The notes: generated by a model not told the origin, from the letters alone. A stretch of DNA of 64,000 nt from Senegalimassilia faecalis (GCF_004135645.1 NZ_SDPW01000001.1:1674001-1738000); one strand, 5' to 3'; shown: positions 1 through 11,277, counted from the first letter of the stretch. Translations and numbers: made by a program.

Positions 1-479
1 CCAGCATGCTCACGCACACGGGCCCGGCACGCTGCTTCAATTCCGAGGAAGAGGCCTGCGAAGCCATCTTCGCGAACGAAATCAAGCCTGGCGACGTCGT
101 GGTCATCCGCTACGAGGGCCCGGCCGGCGGTCCCGGCATGCGCGAGATGCTCACGCCTACGTCCGCCATCGTGGGCATGGGTCTTTCCAAGTCGGTGGCG
201 CTGCTTACCGACGGGCGCTTCTCCGGCGCCTCGAAGGGCCCCTGCGTTGGCCACATCAGCCCTGAAGCCGCATCGGGCGGCCCCATCGCGCTGATTGAAG
301 ACGGCGACCAGATCACGGTCGACATCGAAGGCGGCGCCATCACGCTGCACGTCAGCGACGAAGAGCTGGCCGCACGCCGCGCCACGTTCGTCCCGCCAGC
401 GCCCAAGCACAACCACGGCGTGCTGGCCAAGTACGCCAAGCTGGTTTCCTCCGCAGACAAGGGAGCGTATGTGTCATGA
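1..479 (+). CDS. ilvD: Dihydroxy-acid dehydratase, C-terminal part (5' end outside window)
   Basis: This is the C-terminal ~158 residues of IlvD, the [Fe-S] enzyme that dehydrates dihydroxy-acids to 2-keto acids in valine and isoleucine synthesis. The reading frame is open from base 3, so the start lies upstream of the window. Visible family motifs are [19 protein letters not shown] and [20 protein letters not shown], which belong to the conserved C-terminal region of IlvD/Edd proteins. The stop codon overlaps the ilvB start by four bases (ATGA), so the two genes are almost certainly translated from one message with ilvB and ilvN. Nothing about the fragment looks damaged; it is simply cut by the window edge. 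Confidence 0.96.
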   Translation, partial: SMLTHTGPARCFNSEEEACEAIFANEIKPGDVVVIRYEGPAGGPGMREMLTPTSAIVGMGLSKSVALLTDGRFSGASKGPCVGHISPEAASGGPIALIEDGDQITVDIEGGAITLHVSDEELAARRATFVPPAPKHNHGVLAKYAKLVSSADKGAYVS

Positions 480-2434
480 GTGAACCCAAAAACGACAAGC
501 ACACCTCTACCGCCGGCGAGCCGCGCGGCCTTGGCAGCCACACCGCCAAGCAGGGCACCGAGATGATCGGCGCCCAGGCCGTCGTGGCATCGCTTGAAGC
601 CGAAGGCGTCGACCTCATCTTCGGTTACCCCGGCGGTCAGGCCATCAAAATCTACGACGCGCTGTACGACAGCAAGCAGCTGCACCATGTGCTCGCTCGT
701 CACGAGCAGGGTGCCGTGCACGAGGCCGACGGCTATGCGCGCGCCACGGGCAACGTCGGCGTCGTCATCGTCACGTCCGGCCCCGGCGCCACGAACACCG
801 TCACCGGCATCGCCACGGCTTACATGGACTCCGTGCCGCTCGTGGTCATCACCGGCCAGGTGCCGCGCGGCGTCATCGGCACGGACAGCTTCCAGGAATC
901 CGACATCGTCGGCATCACCATGCCGGTGGTGAAGCACTCGTTCCTGCTGCAGTCCACCGACGAACTCACCACCACGTTCCGCGAGGCGTTCCACATCGCC
1001 GCCTCCGGCCGTCCCGGCCCCGTGCTCATCGACATCCCCTCCGACATCCTGTCCGAGAAGATGATCTTCAACTATCCCGACAAGGTGAACCTGCCGTCGT
1101 ATCGTCCCACGTACCGCGGCAACGCCAAGCAAATCCGCGCGGCCGTGCAGCGCATCGCCCGCGCCGAGCGCCCCGTGCTCTACGTCGGCGGCGGCGTCAT
1201 CAGCTCGAACGCCACCGACGAGCTCGTGGAGCTGGCCAACTCGCTTCAGCTGCCCGTCGTCACCACGCTCATGGGCAAAGGCGCGTTCCCGGCATCGAGC
1301 CCGCTGAATTTCGGCCCGGTGGGCATGCACGGCTCGAAGTACGCCAACCTTGCCATGACGGAATCCGATCTCATCATCGCCTGCGGCGCGCGCTTCTCCG
1401 ACCGCGTCACCGGCAAGCTGTCCGAGTTCGCGCCGCACGCCGATGTCATCCACATCGACATCGACCCGGCCGAGATCGGCAAGATCCGCGAGGTGCAGAT
1501 CCCCATCGTCGGCGACCTCAAGGGCGTGCTTTCCGGCATCAACGAGGCCGTGAAGAAGTCGGGCGCCACGCCCATCACCGGCCCGTGGCTCGAGCAGATC
1601 GCCGAATGGCGCCAGCGCTTCCCGTTCTATCACAGCGACATCGCCGAGGTTCCCGGCAAGATCGTGCCCGAACTGGTCATGCAGAAGCTCTCGCGCAAGC
1701 TCGACCCGGAAAAGTCCGTCGTCGTCACCGAGGTAGGCCAGCACCAGATGTGGGCTGCCCAGTTCATCGACCGCGAGCGCCCGCGCACGTTCTTGTCTTC
1801 CGGCGGCCTTGGCACCATGGGATTTGGCTTCCCGGCTGCCATCGGCGCGGCGTTCGGCTGCCCCGACAAGCAGGTCGTCTGCATCGCCGGAGACGGTTCG
1901 TTCCAGATGAACAGCCAGGAAATGGCCACGGCCGCCATTAACGGCGTGCCCGTGAAGGTGCTCATCCTCGACAACCGCGCGCTCGGCATGGTGCATCAGT
2001 GGCAGAAGCTGTTCTACCACGAGCGTTACAGCTTCACCGAGCTGTCCGCCAACCCCGACTTCTGCAAGCTGGCCGACGCCTACAGCTGGGCAAGCCGCCG
2101 CATCGAGAAGCCCGAAGAGCTCGATGCCGCGCTTGACGAGATGCTCGCCTGCGAAGGCCCGTTCCTGCTCGACGTTGCCATTCCCGACAACCAGAACGTG
2201 TTCCCCATGGTGGCTCCTGGCTCTGCCATGAGCGACGTCATGGGTGCCATCGACGTGGCCGTCGGCGCCGTGCGCACCGACATGCCGAACCAGGCTCCGG
2301 CGCCCGCGCCGCAGAAAAGCCCGTGCGCGAAGATCGACGCGCAGTTCGGCGGCCGCTGGGAAAACGATCCCGAGGATAAAGGCCCGCGCGAAGGCGAAGC
2401 GCCCGCGGCCGACGTGGAAGGGGAAGCCCGATGA
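476..2434 (+). CDS. ilvB: Acetolactate synthase large (catalytic) subunit
   Basis: The 652-residue protein is the ThDP-dependent catalytic subunit of acetohydroxyacid synthase, making acetolactate or acetohydroxybutyrate from pyruvate. The N-terminal Pyr domain starts near residue 28 with [15 protein letters not shown] and carries the catalytic glutamate, E77 in [15 protein letters not shown]. The ThDP/Mg motif begins at [13 protein letters not shown] near residue 472 and ends near the LILDN stretch. The start overlaps the ilvD stop by four bases. Two additions are unusual for the family: about 27 polar residues before the enzyme core and a proline/alanine-rich, charged tail of about 60 residues after it. 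The tail ends in the four-base overlap with ilvN. Confidence 0.97.
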   Translation: MSEPKNDKHTSTAGEPRGLGSHTAKQGTEMIGAQAVVASLEAEGVDLIFGYPGGQAIKIYDALYDSKQLHHVLARHEQGAVHEADGYARATGNVGVVIVTSGPGATNTVTGIATAYMDSVPLVVITGQVPRGVIGTDSFQESDIVGITMPVVKHSFLLQSTDELTTTFREAFHIAASGRPGPVLIDIPSDILSEKMIFNYPDKVNLPSYRPTYRGNAKQIRAAVQRIARAERPVLYVGGGVISSNATDELVELANSLQLPVVTTLMGKGAFPASSPLNFGPVGMHGSKYANLAMTESDLIIACGARFSDRVTGKLSEFAPHADVIHIDIDPAEIGKIREVQIPIVGDLKGVLSGINEAVKKSGATPITGPWLEQIAEWRQRFPFYHSDIAEVPGKIVPELVMQKLSRKLDPEKSVVVTEVGQHQMWAAQFIDRERPRTFLSSGGLGTMGFGFPAAIGAAFGCPDKQVVCIAGDGSFQMNSQEMATAAINGVPVKVLILDNRALGMVHQWQKLFYHERYSFTELSANPDFCKLADAYSWASRRIEKPEELDAALDEMLACEGPFLLDVAIPDNQNVFPMVAPGSAMSDVMGAIDVAVGAVRTDMPNQAPAPAPQKSPCAKIDAQFGGRWENDPEDKGPREGEAPAADVEGEAR

Positions 2435-2916
2435 AACACATCCTGTCTGTTCTGGTTGAGAACAAGCCCGGCGTGCTGTCGCGCGTCACGGGCATGGTCT
2501 CGCGCCGCGGCTTCAACATTGATTCGCTGTCGGTCGGTCCCACCGAAGACCCCACCATGTCGCGCATCACCATCATCGTGAAGGCCGATGAGCTTGCCTA
2601 CGAGCAGCTCACGAAGCAGCTCAACAAGCTCATCAGCGTCTTCAAGATCACCGACCTCACCGACGTGGCCGCCATCGAGCGCGAGCTGGTGCTGTTCAAG
2701 GTAAACGCCGCGCCCGATCGCCGCAACGAGATCATCGAGATCGCCAACGTGTTCCGCGCGAAAATCGTCGATGTGGGCCGCTCCAGCCTCACCATCGAGG
2801 CCACGGGCGACGAGTCGAAGCTCAAGGGCATGGAAGACCTCTTCCGCGCCTACGGCATCAAGGAAATCACGCGCACGGGCAAAATCGCCATGTCGCGCGC
2901 CTCGAAGGACGCCTAA
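2431..2916 (+). CDS. ilvN: Acetolactate synthase small (regulatory) subunit
   Basis: The 161-residue protein is the regulatory subunit that binds IlvB, stimulates it and gives feedback inhibition by valine. The first ~75 residues are an ACT domain, with the family signatures [19 protein letters not shown] and RRGFNIDSLSVGPTED; the remainder is the C-terminal small-subunit domain. The ATG overlaps the ilvB stop by four bases, so translation is probably coupled and the two subunits are made in fixed ratio. Length and order match typical IlvN. The nearest downstream gene, ilvC, is separated by about 155 bases and may have its own promoter. Confidence 0.97.
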   Translation: MKHILSVLVENKPGVLSRVTGMVSRRGFNIDSLSVGPTEDPTMSRITIIVKADELAYEQLTKQLNKLISVFKITDLTDVAAIERELVLFKVNAAPDRRNEIIEIANVFRAKIVDVGRSSLTIEATGDESKLKGMEDLFRAYGIKEITRTGKIAMSRASKDA

Positions 2917-3016
2917 GGGAGCAAGCCGTGAACGATTCGCGCCAGGCGCTGTGGCAGCGCCGCTTACGCATGTGGGGCACTCCGTGAAGGATGGCCGCCA
3001 GGCACTGAATCGGTAG

Positions 3017-4075
<1,059 letters not shown>

Positions 4076-4077
4076 GA

Positions 4078-4104
4078 GTTACGGCTGCCTACGGCAGCCG
4101 TAAC
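4078..4104 (+). terminator. Hairpin directly after ilvC
   Basis: A perfect 12-bp stem, GTTACGGCTGCC paired with GGCAGCCGTAAC, closes a 3-base loop three bases after the ilvC stop. There is no T-run behind it, so it may act as an mRNA 3'-end stabiliser rather than a classical terminator. Confidence 0.5.
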
Positions 4105-4331
4105 CGGTCGACGCTGCGGCCTCCTCTGGCACCCCATCTTGCCCTTCAATTTCACGGGCATGGCCGAAAGGCCAATGCCCGCTCATTTCAGGGCAACCTG
4201 GGGCACTAGAGGCGCCCTCGCTGATTTGCTCTGCACATCGAGTCTTACATGGTTGCTGGTAAGTCAACCTGCAAGGCTTGGGTGTGTGATCGGGCTCTTT
4301 TGGAAAAGGTATGCTGCCTTTCTCCGAATTA

Positions 4332-4364
4332 AATCCCGCCGTGCGATTGTGCGGCGGGATTTTT
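4332..4364 (+). terminator. Intrinsic terminator between ilvC and serA
   Basis: The arms AATCCCGCCG (4332-4341) and CGGCGGGATT (4352-4361) form a 10-bp stem followed by a T-run ending at 4364. It lies only 50 bases before the preferred serA start, so it could end ilvC transcription or act as a leader element for serA. Confidence 0.65.
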
Positions 4365-4413
4365 CGTATCATGGGGGCGTATGCGATTTCACGACGAAGG
4401 GTGGTTTGCAGCC

Positions 4414-5994
4414 ATGGCGAAAAAAGTTCTGGTTACGGAAAAGCTTGCCGAGGCGGGTCTAGCGCGCATGCGTGAAAGGGGCCTTGAAGCTGATGTCAAG
4501 TTGAAGATGTCCACAGAAGAGCTCATCGCCACCATTCCGGACTACGATGCGCTTATCGTGCGCTCGGCAACGCACGTCACGCGCGAGGTCATCGAGGCCG
4601 GCAAGAAACTGCGCATCATCGGCCGCGCGGGCGTCGGCGTCGACAACGTCGACGTGGACGCGGCTACCGAAGCGGGCGTCATCGTGTGCAACGCCCCCAC
4701 GTCGAACATCGTTTCCGCAGCTGAGCAAACCATGTGCCTGCTGCTTGCCTGCGCACGCAACACCGCTCAGGCCAACGCCAGCATGCACGCGGGCGAGTGG
4801 TCGCGCGGCAAGTTCTGCGGCTCGGAGCTTTATGAGAAAACGCTGGCTATCTTCGGCCTCGGCCGCATCGGCGGCTTGGTGGCCGAGCGCGCCCGCGCCT
4901 TCGGCATGCACCTGGTCGGCTACGACCCGTACTGCAGCCCCGAGCGCGCCGAGCAGCTTGGCGTGGCGCTGTACGACAACATGGAGGACATCCTGCCGCT
5001 GGCCGACTTCATCACCGTGCACCTTCCCAAAACGGAAGAGACCATCGGCATGTTCGGCCCCGACCAGTACGCGGCCATGAAAGACGGCGTCATCCTCGTC
5101 AACGTGGCGCGCGGCGGCATCTACAACGTTGATTCGCTGGCCGACTTCCTTGCTGCCGGCAAAATCGCAGCGTGCGGCATCGACGTTTTCGAAACCGAGC
5201 CGTGCACCGAAAGCCCGCTGCACGAGTTCCCGAACGCCATTCTCACGCCTCACCTGGGCGCTTACACCCGCGAGGCCCAAACGCGCGCCGGCGTGCAAAT
5301 CGCCGAATACGTGGCCGCCGGCCTTGAGGGCAGCGTCGTTCCCACGGCGCTGAACATGGCGCCTGTGCCGCCTGAGGTCATGGACGCCGTCGGCCCGTAT
5401 GTGCCCGCGTGTCAGATGATGGGCAGCATGCTTGCCCAGCTCGGCGGGGAAGTGCCGAAGCGCCTGTCGCTCACCGCTGCAGGCAAGGCCGCGCCTGCCG
5501 ACCCCACCATCCTCGTTGCCGGCACCATGCAGGGCCTGCTTTCCTATAAGAACCTCGCCACGGTCACGCCCGTCAACGCCGAGGCCGTCGCACGCCGCCA
5601 CGGCATCCACGTCGACACGGGCGCGCACGCCTCTGCCGGCGCCTACGCCTCTTCGGTCACGGTCGTCGCCGACGGCCGCGAAGTCGGCTGCACGCTTTCC
5701 GGCGAAGACCAGCACGTCCGCCTCATCTCGCTGCTCGGCTACAAGGTGGACATCGCTCCGGGCCCGCAGGCGCTCATCTTCGAGTACGTCGACCGCCCCG
5801 GTCGCGTGGGCACCATCGGCTCCATCCTCGGCGACGCCGGCATCAACATCACCACCATGCAGATCGTCAACGACCCCGATGCGGGCCAGGCCATCGTGTA
5901 CATGAACATCGAAGGCGAGCTTGACGACAGCGTGCTCGCGAAGCTGCGCGAAAGCCTCGAGGACCTGAAGAACCTCTGGTACGTGAAGCTCTAG
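4414..5994 (+). CDS. serA: D-3-phosphoglycerate dehydrogenase
   Basis: The 526-residue protein is the long form of SerA, oxidising 3-phosphoglycerate as the first step of serine synthesis. The dehydrogenase core shows the NAD-binding FGLGRIGGLVAERARAFGM, the catalytic-region NVARGGIYNVDSLADFL, and GIDVFETEPCTESPL followed by LTPHLGAYTREAQ, where the usual LGAST is replaced by LGAYT. Behind it lie an intervening substrate-binding domain and a C-terminal ACT domain (from about residue 455, EYVDRPGRVGTIGSILGDA), normally the site of serine control. An in-frame ATG at 4381 exists, but the 4414 start has an AAGGGTGG ribosome site and gives the usual MAKKVLVTE N-terminus. A hairpin terminator follows. 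Confidence 0.94.
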   Translation: MAKKVLVTEKLAEAGLARMRERGLEADVKLKMSTEELIATIPDYDALIVRSATHVTREVIEAGKKLRIIGRAGVGVDNVDVDAATEAGVIVCNAPTSNIVSAAEQTMCLLLACARNTAQANASMHAGEWSRGKFCGSELYEKTLAIFGLGRIGGLVAERARAFGMHLVGYDPYCSPERAEQLGVALYDNMEDILPLADFITVHLPKTEETIGMFGPDQYAAMKDGVILVNVARGGIYNVDSLADFLAAGKIAACGIDVFETEPCTESPLHEFPNAILTPHLGAYTREAQTRAGVQIAEYVAAGLEGSVVPTALNMAPVPPEVMDAVGPYVPACQMMGSMLAQLGGEVPKRLSLTAAGKAAPADPTILVAGTMQGLLSYKNLATVTPVNAEAVARRHGIHVDTGAHASAGAYASSVTVVADGREVGCTLSGEDQHVRLISLLGYKVDIAPGPQALIFEYVDRPGRVGTIGSILGDAGINITTMQIVNDPDAGQAIVYMNIEGELDDSVLAKLRESLEDLKNLWYVKL

Positions 5995-6029
5995 GCCAGA
6001 GCACGAACAGCCCCATCAGCTCGAATCAG

Positions 6030-6067
6030 CGCCCGGTATCCGGTGAAATCCGGTTACCGGGCGTTTT
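6030..6067 (+). terminator. Intrinsic terminator after serA
   Basis: CGCCCGGTATCCGG (6030-6043) pairs with CCGGTTACCGGGCG (6050-6063), with one mismatch, and is followed by TTTT. It lies 36 bases after the serA stop. Confidence 0.8.
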
Positions 6068-6258
6068 GCGCTATCGGCATCCGTTCCACATACCTGTTGC
6101 CCGGTCGTCCTACTCCTGAAGTCCGCAAAAAGCCGTCACAAGTCGAACATGGGCAGGTTTCGGTATATGGGTAGTGAGATGCTCGGACTTTTCGGGGTTG
6201 AAATGCCGCGAGTGTACTAGAATGAATGCACTCTGCAAGCAACCCGAAAGGAACAGAA

Positions 6259-7791
6259 ATGACGCGCAAGATCGCAATTTTCGACACGACGCTGCGCGAC
6301 GGTGAGCAATCGCCGGGCGCTTCCATGAACACCGAGGAAAAGCTAGTTGTCGCGCGTCAGCTGCTACGTTTGAACGTGGACGTCATCGAAGCCGGTTTCC
6401 CCATTTCCAGCCCTGGTGATTTCGAGAGCGTGCGCCGCATTGCCGAGCTGGCTGGCGACGACGCAACGGTCGTGGGCCTGACCCGCGCCGTTGAGAAGGA
6501 CATCGACCGCGCGGCCGAGGCGCTCAAGTATGCCAAGCGTCCCCGCATTCACACCGGCATCGGCGTCAGCCCCAGCCACATGCACGACAAGCTGCGCATC
6601 ACCGAGGACCAGTGCATCGAGCGCGCCGTGGCCGCCGTCTCCTACGCGAAGAAGTACGTCGAGGACGTGCAGTTCTACGCCGAGGACGCAGGCCGCGCCG
6701 ATTACGCGTTCCTCGCCAAGGTCATCCAGGCCGTCATCGAGGCCGGCGCCACCGTCGTGAACATCCCCGACACCACCGGTTACAGCCTGCCCGACGAGTT
6801 CGGCCAGCGCATCAAGTACCTCATGGAGAACGTGCGCGGCATCGAAAACGCCACGGTGTCCGTCCACTGCCACAACGACCTGGGCATGGCAACGGCCTTG
6901 TCCCTGGCCGGCGTGCGCAACGGCGCAACGCAGGTCGAGTGCACCATCAACGGTCTCGGCGAGCGCGCGGGCAACACGGCCATGGAAGAAGTCGTCATGG
7001 GCATTCGCATGCACGGCGACGAGCTTGACGCCCACACCGACATCAACACGCGCGAGTTCATCAAGGCTTCGCGCCTCGTGTCGTCCATAACCGGCATCAA
7101 CGTGCAGGTCAACAAGGCCATCGTCGGCGCGAACGCCTTCGCACACTCCTCGGGCATCCACCAGGATGGCGTGCTGAAGAAGCGCGACACCTACGAGATC
7201 ATCGATCCCGCCGAGGTCGGCGCCGGCCAGTCGCAGATCGTGCTCACCGCCCGCAGCGGCCATGCTGCGCTGAAGCATCGCCTCGAAGAGCTCGGCTACG
7301 AGCTTGATAAGGAACACCTTGACCGCATGTACGACGCCTTCCTCGACTTGGCCGACAAGAAGAAGGAAGTCTACGACGAAGACCTCGAGTCGCTCATGCA
7401 CGAAAGCCGTCGCAACGAAACGGCGGTCTACACGCTTGAGTCCGTGCAGATTTCCTGCGGCTTCCCGCTCACGCCTACGGCAACCGTCACGCTGCGCAAC
7501 GCCGCTGACCAGGTTGTCACCGCATGCGATTTCGGCACTGGCCCCATCGACGCTATGTACAAGGCCGTGAACAAGATCGTCCAGGTCGAAAACGACCTGT
7601 CCGAGTTCTCCGTGCAGTCCGTCACGCGCGGCATCGACGCCCTCGGCGAGGTCACCGTGCGCGTCACCGCCCCTGACGGGGAAGTGTACACCGGCCGCGG
7701 TGCCGACGGCGACATCGTCGTGTCGTCCGCCAAGGCATACCTGAACGCCTTGAACCGCCTCATCAACGACAAGGCGGAGCATCGCAAGTAA
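6259..7791 (+). CDS. leuA: 2-isopropylmalate synthase
   Basis: The 510-residue protein condenses acetyl-CoA with 2-ketoisovalerate, the committed step of leucine synthesis. The N-terminal TIM-barrel domain carries [16 protein letters not shown], the metal-ligand motif [13 protein letters not shown] and the [10 protein letters not shown] loop. A C-terminal LeuA dimer/allosteric domain (about residues 390-505) is present, so leucine feedback control is expected. An upstream in-frame ATG at 6226 would add 11 residues, but GAAAGGAA at 6246-6253 is spaced correctly for 6259. It takes its keto acid from the ilv genes upstream, although it is separated from them by serA and a terminator. Confidence 0.95.
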   Translation: MTRKIAIFDTTLRDGEQSPGASMNTEEKLVVARQLLRLNVDVIEAGFPISSPGDFESVRRIAELAGDDATVVGLTRAVEKDIDRAAEALKYAKRPRIHTGIGVSPSHMHDKLRITEDQCIERAVAAVSYAKKYVEDVQFYAEDAGRADYAFLAKVIQAVIEAGATVVNIPDTTGYSLPDEFGQRIKYLMENVRGIENATVSVHCHNDLGMATALSLAGVRNGATQVECTINGLGERAGNTAMEEVVMGIRMHGDELDAHTDINTREFIKASRLVSSITGINVQVNKAIVGANAFAHSSGIHQDGVLKKRDTYEIIDPAEVGAGQSQIVLTARSGHAALKHRLEELGYELDKEHLDRMYDAFLDLADKKKEVYDEDLESLMHESRRNETAVYTLESVQISCGFPLTPTATVTLRNAADQVVTACDFGTGPIDAMYKAVNKIVQVENDLSEFSVQSVTRGIDALGEVTVRVTAPDGEVYTGRGADGDIVVSSAKAYLNALNRLINDKAEHRK

Positions 7792-7816
7792 GTAAAATTA
7801 ACGCAAACGCATTGCC

Positions 7817-7846
7817 AAAAGGCCTCGCAACTTGCGAGGCCTTTTC
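7817..7846 (+). terminator. Intrinsic terminator after leuA
   Basis: AAAAGGCCTCGCAA pairs with TTGCGAGGCCTTTT around a very short loop and is followed by further T bases, 25 bases after the leuA stop. Confidence 0.9.
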
Positions 7847-7897
7847 TTTTCAGATATGCAATTCGTCAGGCTATTTCTGATTCCGTCGCCATGAAAG

Positions 7898-7926
7898 AAG
7901 CGGCATCGGAATCCCGATGCCGCTTT
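7898..7926 (-). terminator. Terminator of the TetR gene
   Basis: AAGCGGCATCGG (7898-7909) and CCGATGCCGCTT (7914-7925) form a perfect 12-bp stem with a 4-base loop. Read on the minus strand it is followed by TCTTTC, about 20 bases beyond the stop of the TetR-family gene. Confidence 0.75.
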
Positions 7927-7947
7927 AAGTGCCAGTATGGGCAATCC

Positions 7948-8601
7948 TTACAGATTGCGCCGCAGCTGTGCCTCTTTGATCTCCATCTCAAGCGAGTTAT
8001 GGATGATGTTGGCGAAAGGTCCGGCATTCGCGGACAGGTGCTCAACGTTGGTCTGATCGCATCGGCGAATGAAGTAATACAGAAACGCGCACGTGTAAAA
8101 CTCGGCCAAGAAGTCGATGTTGTCCTGCGGCAGATAGCGGTTCGACAAAATGATGTCGATGTCGCGCTTGATCGCATTCACGTACAGGTTGTACAAATAG
8201 TTGCGCAGCGAGTACGGCCCGTTGTCGATCAGCGCCTCGCGATAGAAGTGACGACGGTTCTCGAGCACCTCGGCGAAGCACTCGAAGAACTCTGCATGGT
8301 CAAGCGAGCGCACGCCAGACTTCTGCGTAATATAGTAAGGGAAGTGGGAAATGGAATCCTCGCTGGGCTTTTCGTACAGCAGCACCGACTCCGAGAAGTG
8401 CTTTTTCAGAACCTGCCCCATGTCATAGCGGAAAATCCAGATGATCAGGCGATCTTTATTCTCGAAGTGATAGTAGAACGTTTTGCGGTTCTTTCCTGTT
8501 CTTTGAACGATATCGCTGATGGACACTTTCCGAAGCGGCATCTCGTCGCACAGCGAAACGAACGCATCCGCTATCAGCAACATGGTCGAAAGCGCGTTCA
8601 T
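7948..8601 (-). CDS. TetR-family transcriptional regulator
   Basis: The 217-residue protein has an N-terminal TetR helix-turn-helix at about residues 20-55, recognisable by VSISDIVQRTGKNRKTFYYH and FENKDRLIIW, followed by a helical ligand-binding domain of the usual size. The start at 8601 is chosen because AGGAG sits 8 bases upstream; longer in-frame starts have no ribosome site and would add residues outside the TetR fold. It is divergent from the enoate-reductase gene at 9027. The 425-base gap between them contains a large dyad (8699-8733) that is a reasonable operator. Ligand unknown; an enoate or acyl-CoA is a guess from context. Confidence 0.85.
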   Translation of the reverse strand: MNALSTMLLIADAFVSLCDEMPLRKVSISDIVQRTGKNRKTFYYHFENKDRLIIWIFRYDMGQVLKKHFSESVLLYEKPSEDSISHFPYYITQKSGVRSLDHAEFFECFAEVLENRRHFYREALIDNGPYSLRNYLYNLYVNAIKRDIDIILSNRYLPQDNIDFLAEFYTCAFLYYFIRRCDQTNVEHLSANAGPFANIIHNSLEMEIKEAQLRRNL

Positions 8602-9026
8602 AGGACAGCTCCTCTCTGTTTGTAGCGTCTTCCCGCATCGCGCAAGCCCATTGTATAGGTCACAGATATGAATTACTAGGACATATTTGGAATAATGAGT
8701 AATTGCACGTTCTGAGTATACGTGCCGAATTACCAGAATGGTCAAGAGAAACGGGAAAACTCGTCACCAAAACCTATAAATATGTGAGTGTTGCCTATAC
8801 AAAAACACACACAATCTCATTTCTGTCCATCGCACGCTAGAAATCAAGTCCGTAGAATACAACCAGAAGGTAACGAGAAGAGGTTTGAGGATAATCCGAT
8901 GGCCGAAACTCGTTGAATTGGGTAACAGTGCAAAGGTAAGCAGACGAGCTCAGCTTTACACCCTTCTCAGACGAGGAAGCCCAAGCCTTTAACGCTCACT
9001 AGCATCATTCGGAAAGGAGCTGTGCT
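8602..9026. other. Divergent promoter region, TetR / enoate reductase
   Basis: No gene is visible in this relatively AT-rich 425-base gap. It holds the dyad at 8699-8733 and a GGAAAGGAGC ribosome site at 9011-9020 for the downstream GTG start. The promoters of both divergent genes must lie here. Confidence 0.7.
8699..8733. promoter_or_regulatory. Candidate TetR operator (dyad)
   Basis: The left arm GTAATTGCACGT (8699-8710) matches the right arm ACGTGC plus AATTAC (8720-8733) apart from a 2-base bulge; the spacer is 9 bases. The core contains the 12-base word ACGTTCTGAGTA (8707-8718), which recurs on the opposite strand in the etf promoter region at 13574-13585. Confidence 0.5.
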
Positions 9027-11108
9027 GTGGCAAAGTACCAGAAATTGCTGGAGCCCCTCAAGATCGGTAACGTGGAGCTGAAGAACCGCTTCGTCATGCT
9101 GCCGATGACCATCGAGAAGGTAGACAACTACCATGTCACCGATGACTTGGTGGACTTCTATGAGAAGCGCGCTGAGGGCGGTGTCGGCCTGGTTGAAATC
9201 GGTTCTGCATACGTGTGCGACTGCTTCAACACCACGCCGAAGTATCACACCACCACCGGTGCTTGCGGCATCTGGGACGACGAGTTCATCCCCGGCTTCA
9301 AGCGCGTTGCCGATGTGTGCCACGAGCATGGTTCCAAGGTTGCCGCTCAGCTGCAGCTCTGCTACGAGTGGCGTGCCACGGGCGAAGATCCGCTGCTGTC
9401 TTACTCTCCTTCGAAGGACGTCATGAGCGGCCCGTTCGTCGGTATGCCCGAGCGTGAGTTCACCAAGGAAGAAATCGCCATCCTGGTCGACCAGTACGGC
9501 GCTGCTGCAAAGCGCTGCAAGGAAGCCGGCATCGACATCATCGAGATTCATGCAGGCATCGGCTACATGGTCATGCGCTTCCTGTCGAAGTACTCCAACC
9601 ATCGTACCGACGAGTATGGCGGATCTCCTGAGAACCGCGCTCGTCTGCTGACCGAGATCATCGACAAGATCCATGAGACCTGTGGCGCTGACATGCCCAT
9701 CCTCATCCGTATCTCCGCCGACGACCTTATGCCTGGTGGCAACCGCATCGAGGACACCCTCGAGCTCGTGCCGATTATCGAGAAGCATGGTGTGGACGCT
9801 TGGTCCGTGCAGGCTGGCTTCCATGAGGCTCCTCGCCCCGTTGCTAACCAGATCGTTCCCGAAGGCGAGTTCATCGATTTGGCCAAGCAGGTCAAGACGG
9901 TCACGAACAAGCCTGTCTTCCCTGGCACCCGTATCAACACGCTTGATATGTGCGACAAGATCATGAACGAGGGCTACGGCGACGCCGTCGGCATGGGCCG
10001 TCAGTTCATCGCCGATCCGGAGACCGCCAACAAGGTTGCCGCTGGTCATCCCGAGCAGGTTCGTCCTTGCATCGTGTGCAGCCGCTGCCTCGACAACATC
10101 TTCATCGGCAAGCCGTGCCAGTGCTCCGTCAACGCTCATGTGTGGCAGGGCGTCAAGGTCGGCACTCCGGAAGAGCATCCGGCCGAGAAGCAGAAGCACG
10201 TGGTCGTCATCGGTGCCGGCCCTGGCGGTTGCGAAGCTGCTCGCGTTGCAGCCATCCGCGGCCACAAGGTCACGCTGATCGACAAGAGCGACCGCGTCGG
10301 CGGCCTGCTGAACATGGCTCAGGTCCTCAATGCGAAGATCGAGCCCCTCGTGAAGTACTGGAACGAGGAGATCAAGCTGCATCCCAACATCGAACTGAAG
10401 CTCAACACGAAGGTCGATGCTGCTGCTGTTAAGGCTCTCAACCCCGACGAGGTTATCGTTTCTCCTGGTGGCGGCATCATCGCTTTGGATGTGCCCGGCA
10501 TCAACGGCAAGAACGTCGTTAAGTCCGAGGACATCAAAGAGATGTGCGCCGGCAAGGTTCCCGAGGGCAAGGGCATGCTGTGGAAGGCAGCCGTTGCAGC
10601 CATCAAGGCTCAGGGCGGCACCGTTGAGTTCATGCGCTTCGGCCTGAACATGGCGTCCGGCCCGACCGCAATCGTCGGCAAGCGCGTCGTGGTTGTCGGT
10701 GGCGGCTTCGCCGGCCTGGAAGTTGCCGAGGCTATGTGCGAGAACCGTCAGATCACGGTCATCGAGGAAGCCAAGAAACTCGGTAACGGCATTGGCATCA
10801 TCGACAAGAACCCCACCATCAACCTGGTCAAGTCCAAGGGCGTCAAGCTCATGCCGCTGACCAAGCTGGTCGAGGTCACCAAGAAGGGCGCCAAGGTCCA
10901 GAACGTCGAAACCGGCGAAGAGACCCTGCTCGAGTGCGATACCGTCCTTACGTCCCTCGGCGTTGAGCAGAACACTGCTCTGTACGACGAGATCAAGGCC
11001 GTGTTCCCGAATGCCATCCTCATCGGCGACGCTACCACGCCTGCTGGCAAGGTTTTCCGTACACTCGAGGCTGTCAAGGGCGGCTACGAAGCGGCTATGT
11101 CCATCTAG
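9027..11108 (+). CDS. Old-Yellow-Enzyme / dienoyl-CoA reductase-like enoate reductase (FMN, 4Fe-4S, FAD)
   Basis: The 693-residue protein has the full three-part layout of 2,4-dienoyl-CoA reductase, 2-enoate reductase and BaiCD/BaiH-like enzymes: an N-terminal FMN TIM barrel (about 1-370), a 4Fe-4S site with C348, C351, C354 and C366 (Cx2Cx2Cx11C), and a C-terminal FAD/NAD(P) half. The latter has one dinucleotide motif, IGAGPGGCEAARVAAIRGH, near residue 395 and another, VVVGGGFAGLEVAEAM, near 553. Such enzymes reduce an alpha,beta-unsaturated acid or CoA ester with NAD(P)H. Translation starts at GTG with a strong GGAAAGGAGC site. Neighbouring acyl-CoA dehydrogenases, ligase and hydratase suggest a CoA-linked substrate; the actual one cannot be read from sequence. 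Confidence 0.88.
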   Translation: MAKYQKLLEPLKIGNVELKNRFVMLPMTIEKVDNYHVTDDLVDFYEKRAEGGVGLVEIGSAYVCDCFNTTPKYHTTTGACGIWDDEFIPGFKRVADVCHEHGSKVAAQLQLCYEWRATGEDPLLSYSPSKDVMSGPFVGMPEREFTKEEIAILVDQYGAAAKRCKEAGIDIIEIHAGIGYMVMRFLSKYSNHRTDEYGGSPENRARLLTEIIDKIHETCGADMPILIRISADDLMPGGNRIEDTLELVPIIEKHGVDAWSVQAGFHEAPRPVANQIVPEGEFIDLAKQVKTVTNKPVFPGTRINTLDMCDKIMNEGYGDAVGMGRQFIADPETANKVAAGHPEQVRPCIVCSRCLDNIFIGKPCQCSVNAHVWQGVKVGTPEEHPAEKQKHVVVIGAGPGGCEAARVAAIRGHKVTLIDKSDRVGGLLNMAQVLNAKIEPLVKYWNEEIKLHPNIELKLNTKVDAAAVKALNPDEVIVSPGGGIIALDVPGINGKNVVKSEDIKEMCAGKVPEGKGMLWKAAVAAIKAQGGTVEFMRFGLNMASGPTAIVGKRVVVVGGGFAGLEVAEAMCENRQITVIEEAKKLGNGIGIIDKNPTINLVKSKGVKLMPLTKLVEVTKKGAKVQNVETGEETLLECDTVLTSLGVEQNTALYDEIKAVFPNAILIGDATTPAGKVFRTLEAVKGGYEAAMSI

Positions 11109-11154
11109 CATCTGCTCTCGCAACCTTCCGCTTAGGTTCGTTGCATGACTTTTA

Positions 11155-11192
11155 GCGAGGCATCTGCCTCAATCCCTGAGGGGATGCCTCGC
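11155..11192 (+). terminator. Hairpin after the enoate reductase
   Basis: GCGAGGCATC (11155-11164) pairs with GATGCCTCGC (11183-11192); a T-rich stretch (TTTCTTTT) begins a few bases later. It could end the upstream transcript before the acyl-CoA dehydrogenase gene. Confidence 0.6.
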
Positions 11193-11277
11193 ATTCACTT
11201 TCTTTTGGTTCAAACACGTAAGTGTTTTGAATAAAGGTAGGTAAGTAGTTCCCAGTTAGTTTCCTTAAGGAGGAAAA

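Larger units (their letters stand above)
4076..4413 (+). other. Non-coding gap between ilvC and serA
   Basis: This 338-base gap contains a perfect 12-bp hairpin directly after ilvC (4078-4104) and an intrinsic terminator (4332-4364) close to serA. The stretch between them shows no convincing gene. Confidence 0.6.

Noticed and set aside
110-2020. 636-codon open frame on the minus strand opposite ilvD/ilvB
   Set aside because: Composition is dominated by Asp, Gly, Arg, Ala and His, as expected from antisense of high-GC genes, with no family motif. The same holds for the long antisense frames opposite serA, leuA, ilvC and the other molybdoenzymes.
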